A stretch of 20,690 bases of DNA from CAZAGT01 sp964484515 (GTDB taxonomy: Bacteria > Desulfobacterota > DSM-4660 > Desulfatiglandales > HGW-15): the NCBI GenBank assembly GCA_964484515.1, contig CAZAGT010000043.1, positions 1 through 20,690 of the forward strand, read 5' to 3'. The notes under the pieces are model-generated. The model had not been told where the DNA came from. It was given only the letters and a program-made list of their open reading frames with translations, and made no database searches. Positions 15,195 to 20,690 of this stretch are shown here, one piece after another (position 1 is the stretch's first letter; every line of letters begins with the position of its first letter). A program made the translations under genes and the position numbers.

Positions 15195-18089
15195 TTAGTC
15201 GTAGACGACTTCTACTCGCTCAAGGTAATCTGAGAGTTCATCGATATACTTTTTGATGTTTGCCTTCTTTTTCTCCAGAGCCGCATTCTCGATATCCCGC
15301 CCGATGCGCGTAATGGTATCGAGTCCATATCCACCGCCTCCGCCCTTGAGTGTATGACCCAGGATCTGAATCGACTCGTAATCACATCTAGCAAGGGCCT
15401 CTCGGAATCTAACGACGTCCTTGCGCCTGTTATCGAGAAACCCAGGCAGAAGATCCTCGAGTTCCGCATCTATATGAACAACGACCTTTCCATCGCGTTC
15501 TCCACCCTTCACGGCTGCATCCTGATGAATTCGTGCATATTTCTCAATAGTCTGAATAAGCCTGACCTTGCTCACCGGCTTTGTCAGATAGGCAATGCAT
15601 CCCGCATCGAGGCCCCTGCGCTCCTCATCTCTGTTGGCGTGCGCGGTGAGCACGACGACGGGGGTCTCACTCGCCCCTGCTTCGCGTTCCCACTTCTTGA
15701 TCTTCCGGGTTGCGGTGTAGCCGTCCATGGCCGGCATCTGCATGTCCATGAGTACCAGATCGTACTTCTCGGATTGAAACTTCGCCAAGGCGATCCGACC
15801 GTCCTCCGCCGTGTCCAGTCGATAGGGCGTATTCCTGAGATAGTGCTGGACGAGTAAGCGGTTTTCCGGTGCGTCTTCTACCAGCAGGAGGTGGAGGGGC
15901 CGGAGATCTGACGTCGGGGCCGGTCTCTGGATCGGCCGCACCTCCCCTGGAATACGGCTTCCACCTATAGCCGCGGCGATCGCCTCGAACAGTTCGGCGT
16001 TTTTGACTGGCTTGACAACATGCTCCGTAATCCCCAATTCCCGGCACCGGGCCAAATCACGCGTCTGTCTGTCGGAGGTGAGCATCACCACGGTCGCCGC
16101 CGTCATGTCCTCCACCCTCCCCAACCGCGCCGCAAACTCGAATCCATCCATGACCGGCATGCGGCTGTCGATCAAGACCAACCGATAGGGATCTCCGTTC
16201 GTTCCGGCCCGCTTGAGTTCAGCAAGACCGTCTGCCCCCGTTTCCACCGCCGTCACCGAGGCACCCCAGCGGGATAAGATCTCCACTAGGTTCTTCCGGT
16301 TTGTTGCACTGTCGTCGACCACCAAGATCCGCAATCCCTGCGCCCCGTCCGGAAGGCGGCGTTTGAATCCTGTGTGATCGGCCTGGACCCGGAAGTCGGC
16401 CGTGAAGGAGAAGCTACTCCCCTCCCCGACCTCGCTTTCAACCCAGATGCGACCACCCATGAGCTCCACCAGCCGTCTCGAGATGGTCAAACCGAGACCC
16501 GTGCCACCATGCTCACGGGTCGTTGACGAATCGGCCTGGCTAAAGATGTCAAAAACGGCGTCTATCTTGTCCGGCGGGATGCCGATCCCGCTGTCGGCGA
16601 CTGAAAAGACCAAAGCAACAGCCCCTCCACGCCCCGCTTCGAGCGTGGGTTGACGCTCCTTGACTTCAACATGGACCTCGCCCTTTTCGGTGAACTCGAC
16701 GGCATTGCCGATCAGGTTGACAAGGATCTGCCGTAAGCGGGCCGGGTCACCCATTAACAGGGTCGGTACACCATGTTTTACATGGCAGGTCAGCTCGAGG
16801 GCCTTTTCATGGGCGCGGAGGGCCATGATCTCACAGGTCTTTTCCATCACTTCGGTGAGATCGAAGTCGATCTCTTCAAGATTCAGGCGCCCGGCCTCCA
16901 CCTTTGAGATATCAAGGATGTCGTCGATAATGCTGAGCAAGTGATGACCGGATGATTGGAAGATCTGGACAAACTCCTGCTGCTCCGGCGTGAGGGCGGT
17001 CTCCGACAGCAGGTTGGCCATTCCGAGAATGGCATTCATGGGTGTCCGGATCTCGTGGCTCATACTGGCCAGAAATTCACTCTTGCTGCGGTTGGCGGCT
17101 TCCGCTGCCTCCCTGGCATGGACAAGCTCTTCCTCCATGTGTTTCCGTACGGTGATATCCAGGATGGCGCCGTCCAGCCAGAGAACCTCGCCGCTCTTTG
17201 CATCCTGAATTCCCCTTCCCCTTTCGAAGACCCAGCGGACCTCGCCGCTCCGTGTTTTGATCCGGTACTCAATCTCGTAAGGCGCCTCCTTCTCAATCGC
17301 CTCCCGAATCTCCTGTGTGATCCTTGCGTTATCCTCCGGCACAATAATGTCGGCAAAGGCCCGCACCCGATTATTTATGAAATCGCTGGCCGGATAACCA
17401 CTAAGCTTCTCCACCGCATCGCTGATGAAATGCATGGTCCAGTTTTCATCCAAGGCACAGCGGTAAATGGTTCCGGGGATGTTTGAAACCAAGCTGCGGT
17501 AGCGCTGCTCACTTTCACGCAACGCCTGTTCCGCCCGCTTACGTTCCGTGATATCACGAACCGTCGCCTGGATGACCTCTTTACCCCTCAACGGAAACGC
17601 CGTCAGCCAGACCTCGGCCGGGAAGTTTTGGCCGTTCTTTCGTCGGTGTACCCACTCAAACTTGTTGGAGCCTTTCTCAAAGGCCGCCTCGATCCTCTTG
17701 TTTGCTGCCGTGAAAGAATCTTCGCCGTTTGGCTGTTTCGGAGGAGATAATTCGGACGGGTGAACCGCGATGAATTCATCTTTGTCGGAAAGACCAAACG
17801 TCCGCAAGGTCTGTTCATTGCAATCAAAGAAGCCCTCTTCTCGATCAAATAACATCAGGGCATCACTTGAGGTCTCGAAAAGCGTCCGATAGCGCCTCTC
17901 ACTCTCGAGCAGGTCCTTCTCGGCCTCCCTGCGCTTGAGATCCGCTTCCTGTAACTCCTGCACCCTCTCAGGTTCCCATGCTTCATGCGTTGGCTGCGGA
18001 GCCACCCTGCGATCCTCCCCCTTCAATTTCTCTTTCATCCTAAGATGACCAACGGCGACAATCCTCGCGCCGGACTCGATCCCCCTCAA
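15195..18089 (-). CDS. Hybrid sensor histidine kinase: PAS-PAS-HisKA-HATPase-REC-REC-HPt
   Basis: A 964-residue phosphorelay kinase with no membrane segment. A charged coiled stretch (about 38-66) leads into PAS 1 (66-185) and PAS 2 (196-318). HisKA carries the phospho-histidine H345 (ASMSHEIRTPMN). The ATPase domain has an N-box at about 457-467, with GNAVEFT where most kinases have GNAVKFT, and G-boxes DSGIGIP (499-505) and GGTGLGL (528-534). Two receivers follow, with acceptor aspartates D641 (LIDSRMPVMDG) and D782 (LMDMQMPAMDG), then a C-terminal HPt domain with H912 (GHTLKGGGGG). All relay residues are present, so it looks functional; sensing is cytoplasmic through PAS. It is followed closely by the REC-hydrolase gene, its likely target. 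Start uncertain: TTG at 18089 has an upstream AGGA, while ATG at 18038 has almost no spacing to its AGG. Confidence 0.93.
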   Translation of the reverse strand: MRGIESGARIVAVGHLRMKEKLKGEDRRVAPQPTHEAWEPERVQELQEADLKRREAEKDLLESERRYRTLFETSSDALMLFDREEGFFDCNEQTLRTFGLSDKDEFIAVHPSELSPPKQPNGEDSFTAANKRIEAAFEKGSNKFEWVHRRKNGQNFPAEVWLTAFPLRGKEVIQATVRDITERKRAEQALRESEQRYRSLVSNIPGTIYRCALDENWTMHFISDAVEKLSGYPASDFINNRVRAFADIIVPEDNARITQEIREAIEKEAPYEIEYRIKTRSGEVRWVFERGRGIQDAKSGEVLWLDGAILDITVRKHMEEELVHAREAAEAANRSKSEFLASMSHEIRTPMNAILGMANLLSETALTPEQQEFVQIFQSSGHHLLSIIDDILDISKVEAGRLNLEEIDFDLTEVMEKTCEIMALRAHEKALELTCHVKHGVPTLLMGDPARLRQILVNLIGNAVEFTEKGEVHVEVKERQPTLEAGRGGAVALVFSVADSGIGIPPDKIDAVFDIFSQADSSTTREHGGTGLGLTISRRLVELMGGRIWVESEVGEGSSFSFTADFRVQADHTGFKRRLPDGAQGLRILVVDDSATNRKNLVEILSRWGASVTAVETGADGLAELKRAGTNGDPYRLVLIDSRMPVMDGFEFAARLGRVEDMTAATVVMLTSDRQTRDLARCRELGITEHVVKPVKNAELFEAIAAAIGGSRIPGEVRPIQRPAPTSDLRPLHLLLVEDAPENRLLVQHYLRNTPYRLDTAEDGRIALAKFQSEKYDLVLMDMQMPAMDGYTATRKIKKWEREAGASETPVVVLTAHANRDEERRGLDAGCIAYLTKPVSKVRLIQTIEKYARIHQDAAVKGGERDGKVVVHIDAELEDLLPGFLDNRRKDVVRFREALARCDYESIQILGHTLKGGGGGYGLDTITRIGRDIENAALEKKKANIKKYIDELSDYLERVEVVYD

Positions 18090-18155
18090 GGGGCTTCCTG
18101 CTCCTCGCCTCTTGAATGCTTATCCGGCCCGAGCGCTCCCAAAACGCAACAAGTC

Positions 18156-18172
18156 TGCAAATCCTCTTCCCA
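18156..18172 (-). promoter_or_regulatory. Tentative sigma-54-like promoter for the kinase gene
   Basis: On the minus strand the sequence reads TGGGAAGAGGATTTGCA, with GG and GC ten bases apart and a TTGCA -12 box; the -24 box (GGGAAG) is a weaker match. Transcription would start near 18146, some 55 bases before the kinase start. One such match could arise by chance. Confidence 0.25.
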
Positions 18173-18769
18173 TGAACGAATTCGCCTTCGCCTGTGGCGA
18201 GATCTCGAAACGAACGTCTCTCAGATCACTCAAGACCGATGACGGCCGCCAGTGCGCGGCCGCATAGCTCTGAATCGGCGCGGAGGGCCGGTTTTCCAAA
18301 AGGTGAATGAGCTTCTCGGCGGTCAGTCTTCAGCGGTCGCAATCAAGCGCAAAGGGATGGCTGGCTTCTTCTATCTCCTAACCTGGTCGAAAACGCCTGG
18401 CTAGGAGCCGACATAAACCATCTTGGGGCATGTCTCCATAGGAATGACCCCTAATGGAGGTTCAAAGGCTGGCATGACTTCTTTTATCAATAAAACGCGA
18501 AGAAAACAAGAAAGTCAAGTAAATTGGCCCGGTAAGACCTCCCTGGAGACTGCTCACATTAGATCCCCTTTCGCTTCCCTTGGAGCTCTTATACGGCCGT
18601 TGATGGGGGTACCTCCGGCGACCCTGTTACTTCCAAATAAGACAATTGCATATATTTCATTATGTTATCCATTATCATGGGGGATCCGAGCCAATCTACT
18701 GAGCCATAGGGGGAATAGTAAGCGGCCCAGGGTACCGTGAACCGGCGCACAAAAAATTCAAAAAAAACC
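18173..18769. other. Long intergenic region between divergent kinase and MarR genes
   Basis: About 600 bases with no supported gene. Open frames, the largest being 18423-18740 on the plus strand, lack ribosome sites and family features. The part nearest the MarR gene, from about 18480, is clearly richer in A and T than the rest of the window, with A-runs just before the promoter. I do not recognise an RNA gene or riboswitch in it. Confidence 0.5.
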
Positions 18770-18798
18770 TTGACATTAGTTTGATGTCAAACTATATT
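18770..18798 (+). promoter_or_regulatory. Strong sigma-70 promoter of the MarR-family gene
   Basis: TTGACA (18770-18775), a perfect -35 box, is followed after exactly 17 bases by TATATT (18793-18798), one base from the -10 consensus. Transcription should start near 18805, which is the A of the likely start codon. The spacer is almost filled by the palindromic operator. Confidence 0.8.
18778..18793 (+). promoter_or_regulatory. Palindromic operator 1, probable MarR-family binding site
   Basis: AGTTTGATGTCAAACT is a perfect inverted repeat of seven bases around a central TG, between the -35 and -10 boxes. A bound repressor here would block RNA polymerase. Its core recurs with one change before the next gene (19245-19258), which marks it as a specific regulator site. 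Confidence 0.75.
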
Positions 18799-18804
18799 AC
18801 GTGC

Positions 18805-19227
18805 ATGCAAACAAATCACATCATATCACTTGTCTCAAGGATCAGGGATAAAGCAGGCCGAATAATCATCCATGAGCTGAATTCCCGCAACATTCCCGGG
18901 TTGGCACCTTCGCACGGAGATATTCTCATGCTCCTCTTTCATTCGGAAACGGTCTCAATGAGGGAAATCGCGAAACGAATTGGAAGAGACAAATCTACGG
19001 TGACGGCCCTCGTCAAGAAACTTATCGATTTCGGATACGTTCAAAAAGAGCAAGACCTAAATGACAGCCGCGTCACGCTTGTCAAGCTGACAAAGTCAGG
19101 CAGGGCATTGAAAGGCGATTTTGACGAAATCTCCGACATCCTGTTACAAAAAGTCTATAAGGGCTTCACACAAAAAGAAAAGGAGGTGATGGTCCATGGT
19201 TTAGAAAAGATAAACGGCAATCTCTAG
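18805..19227 (+). CDS. MarR-family transcriptional regulator
   Basis: A 140-residue winged-helix repressor of the MarR type, which binds palindromes as a dimer and releases DNA on binding a small ligand. Helices at about 34-45 (PSHGDILMLLF) and 51-60 (SMREIAKRIG) lead to the recognition helix DKSTVTALVKKLIDFGYV (62-79); the wing is DLNDSRVTLVKLT (84-96), containing the family D-x-R pattern. Terminal helices for dimerisation run 97-138. In-frame TTG and ATG codons at 18781 and 18784 lie inside the promoter, so I choose the ATG at 18805. This coincides with the predicted transcription start, implying a leaderless message. The operator in its promoter suggests autorepression, and a second operator stands before the SnoaL gene, the probable regulated target. 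The ligand is unknown. Confidence 0.9.
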   Translation: MQTNHIISLVSRIRDKAGRIIIHELNSRNIPGLAPSHGDILMLLFHSETVSMREIAKRIGRDKSTVTALVKKLIDFGYVQKEQDLNDSRVTLVKLTKSGRALKGDFDEISDILLQKVYKGFTQKEKEVMVHGLEKINGNL

Positions 19228-19244
19228 TTTTTTTTCAGATAATT

Positions 19245-19258
19245 GTTTGATATCAAAC
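19245..19258 (+). promoter_or_regulatory. Palindromic operator 2 upstream of the SnoaL-like gene
   Basis: GTTTGATATCAAAC is a perfect 14-base palindrome, differing at one position from the core of operator 1 (GTTTGATGTCAAAC). It lies between the MarR-gene stop and the SnoaL start, 20 bases before the start codon. AT-rich sequence around it (GATAATTG, AAACTAAATG) could hold a second promoter, but no clear -35 box is visible. Confidence 0.7.
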
Positions 19259-19278
19259 TAAATGTCGAGGAGGGCAGA

Positions 19279-20130
19279 ATGAAAACAACGACGGTGAGTG
19301 TCTTAATCATGACAGCATTGCTCATTTCCGGCATTGCATCCACTCAAAGAGGAGAAGCGAAGATGGAACTCAACTCGAACAAAGAAAAGGCGGCAGCGGT
19401 CCTCAAAAGTTTGGAGACCAGGGACACGTCGGCGGCCCTGAACTACATTAGTGGCGAGACATACACCCAGCACAACTTGGCTGCCAGAGACGGTAGAGAG
19501 GGCTTCTTGAGCCTATTTGAAATTCCGGATGTTGAATTCAAAGTTAATGTCGTCCGCGTCTTTGAAGACGGCGACTTCGTCTTCACACATACGGTTTACG
19601 ATTTTTTCGGCCCCAAAGTGGGCTTTGACATCTTCCGCTTCGAAGATGGAAAAATCGTTGAACACTGGGACAACCTCCAAGATGTAGCTCCTCAAACGGT
19701 ATCGGGTAGAAGTCAGGTTGGCGGTCCCGTTGAAGCCGCCGATTGGGACAGAACGGAGAAAAACAAGAAATTGGTGGAAGGCTTGGTCAATGATGTCTTC
19801 CTCGGCAACAATCCGGAAAGGATAACCGAGTATATTTCCACCGAGAAGTACTACCAGCACAACCCCGGGGTGGCCGACGGCCTGGATGGGTTAGGCGCCG
19901 CCCTCGAAGGACTCGCGAAAGCAGGTATGCCGATGACCTATGCCAAATGTCACGGGATTCTGGGGGAGGGCAATTTTGTCTTGGTGAAGTCCGAAGGGAC
20001 GTTTATGAAAAAGCACGTCGCCTTTTACGATCTGTTCCGTGTGGAAAACGGAAGGATCGTAGAACACTGGGATACGATTGAAGAGATCCCCACAAAAGAG
20101 AACTGGAGAAACGGCAACGGCAAGTTCTAG
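19279..20130 (+). CDS. Secreted protein with two tandem SnoaL-like (NTF2-fold) domains
   Basis: A 283-residue protein starting at an ATG with GAGGAGGG four bases upstream. Residues 1-28 form a signal peptide (MKTTTVSVLIMTALLISGIA, cleavage probably near EAK), so it should act in the periplasm or outside. Two homologous domains follow. Domain 1 (35-136) has YTQHN and FRFEDGKIVEHWDNLQDV; domain 2 (160-270) has YYQHNPG and FRVENGRIVEHWDTIEEI. These are the signature phrases of the SnoaL-like predicted aldol-condensation/cyclase group (COG4922). Such proteins normally carry one domain; here the gene has been internally duplicated. Domain 1 lacks the NPG after QHN and may be degenerate. Adjacent to and probably controlled by the MarR-family gene. 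A specific substrate cannot be named. Confidence 0.85.
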   Translation: MKTTTVSVLIMTALLISGIASTQRGEAKMELNSNKEKAAAVLKSLETRDTSAALNYISGETYTQHNLAARDGREGFLSLFEIPDVEFKVNVVRVFEDGDFVFTHTVYDFFGPKVGFDIFRFEDGKIVEHWDNLQDVAPQTVSGRSQVGGPVEAADWDRTEKNKKLVEGLVNDVFLGNNPERITEYISTEKYYQHNPGVADGLDGLGAALEGLAKAGMPMTYAKCHGILGEGNFVLVKSEGTFMKKHVAFYDLFRVENGRIVEHWDTIEEIPTKENWRNGNGKF

Positions 20131-20366
20131 CATTAAAAACGGCGCGGCTCTCTGAATTCGAATGATGTGGACTTCATGTTTCAGCAAGCTCAAGGGGCCG
20201 ACCGTGCGAACAGAAACCAGTAGGGGGATGGCCGGACGCCAAATCCCTACCGACTCACAACAAAATCACCACGAATACACGCTATTCTGAAAGTGCCAAA
20301 CCCCTCTTATCCCTTTTCGTGTTTTCGTCCTTTGGCGCTTTCGTGATTGTATTTTGTTTCTTGTTT
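20131..20366. other. Intergenic stretch, no gene seen
   Basis: No supported coding region. Around 20320-20350 there is a short direct-repeat-like segment, TTTCGTGTTTTCG then CTTTCGTGATTG, of a kind often scattered between genes in bacterial genomes. No clear terminator follows the SnoaL-like gene. Confidence 0.4.
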
Positions 20367-20690
20367 TCAGTTCAGCTCCATTTCTAGGACCTCGCTTTGC
20401 AAGCGCTCGACCGCCTTCTTGTAGAAGAGAATCGGTTTCCAGTCGAAATCGACGAATAACGGCACCTGATCATCCAAGTGCTTGCTTTGCCGATCCGAGC
20501 GGCTGATGAAAACCGCTCATGCCCTGAGCGACGCTCGCACTGCCAAAAGGCCTCCGCTGCGCTCCGAAGCCCAGCGGCTACTGTCGCGGGCGGCCCACTA
20601 GGGGGACAATTGCCGGCGCAAGACATGAACCTGCTGACAGAGGTCCTCAAACTGCTCCGGATAGAGCGATTGTCCCCCATCGCTCAGCGC
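20367..20690 (-). pseudogene. Probable decayed 3' end of an unrecognised gene
   Basis: One minus-strand frame has protein-like sequence in two pieces separated by two stops. The upstream piece (20598-20690) enters from beyond the window and ends SLYPEQFEDLCQQVHVLRRQ...LSP then TAG. The downstream piece (20367-20516) is 49 residues containing HLDDQVPLFVDFDWKPILFY and KKAVERLQSEVLEMELN. It is in the same frame but separated by 84 bases of GC-rich sequence bounded by TAG and TGA. The simplest reading is a gene broken by point mutation or by an in-frame insertion; alternatively these are the end of one gene and an unrelated fragment. I do not recognise the family; a mobile-element origin is possible but not shown. 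Confidence 0.4.
20601..20676. repeat. 10-bp inverted repeat within the right-end fragment
   Basis: GGGGGACAAT (from 20601) recurs as its exact reverse complement ATTGTCCCCC (near 20667-20676). The pair lies inside the coding-like upstream piece of the broken gene. Such G-rich ends occur on some insertion sequences, but 55 bases between them is too little for an element, so its meaning is unclear. Confidence 0.35.

Noticed and set aside
18423..18740. 105-residue plus-strand frame in the long intergenic region
   Set aside because: No ribosome site or recognisable motif, composition unlike the neighbouring genes, and it stops just before the MarR promoter.
1..20690. CRISPR array, tRNA, rRNA, prophage or complete insertion sequence
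   Set aside because: No regularly spaced short repeats, cloverleaf, rRNA-like stretch, integrase or transposase could be recognised; the only repeats are the palindromic elements listed.

Overview
The window reads as a chromosomal segment of an anaerobic deltaproteobacterium (Desulfobacterota, of the sulfate-reducing or syntrophic kind). This rests on gene content: a tungsten-type aldehyde:ferredoxin oxidoreductase beside an iron-dependent alcohol dehydrogenase, a split transketolase, a PilZ/cyclic-nucleotide fusion, a large hybrid sensor kinase, and good matches to sigma-54 promoters. It is inference; no rRNA or tRNA gene is present to place the organism.

Layout. (1) 1-1592, + strand: 3' part of glnD (PII uridylyltransferase), cut by the window edge. 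(2) 1639-2334, - strand: a cyclic-nucleotide-binding plus PilZ fusion protein. (3) 2664-2898, + strand: a sigma-54-type promoter followed by a gene for a 47-residue single-pass membrane protein. (4) 3020-3544, - strand: a membrane sensor module with no output domain. (5) 3614-3769: first copy of a dispersed palindromic repeat. (6) 4092-7918, - strand: ggt (gamma-glutamyltransferase) followed by a large MscS-family channel, probably one operon; a second, longer copy of the repeat (7951-8213) lies just upstream. (7) 8411-13954, + strand: a metabolic block of transketolase N-half, transketolase C-half, SCP2-like carrier, Fe-alcohol dehydrogenase and aldehyde:ferredoxin oxidoreductase. (8) 13951-18089, - strand: a two-gene phosphorelay, a PAS-PAS-HisKA-HATPase-REC-REC-HPt kinase and a response regulator whose output is a complete metallo-beta-lactamase-fold hydrolase. 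(9) 18770-20130, + strand: a MarR-family repressor and a secreted protein with two SnoaL-like domains, each preceded by nearly the same perfect palindrome. (10) 20367-20690, - strand: what looks like the decayed 3' end of an unrecognised gene.

How the genes fit together. The Fe-ADH and AOR genes are tightly packed and would interconvert alcohol, aldehyde and acid with ferredoxin as electron carrier; the SCP2-like protein could present hydrophobic substrates. The transketolase pair upstream has lost a normally conserved active-site histidine and may have another substrate. The kinase and REC-hydrolase genes are 17 bases apart, so phosphotransfer probably controls a hydrolytic enzyme rather than transcription. 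The MarR gene has its operator between the -35 and -10 boxes of its own promoter, and a second near-identical operator precedes the SnoaL gene, giving a self-contained derepressible unit. The most promising little-described items are the kinase/REC-hydrolase pair, the MarR/tandem-SnoaL unit with its apparently leaderless regulator mRNA, the sigma-54-driven microprotein, and the divergent transketolase linked to tungsten aldehyde metabolism.
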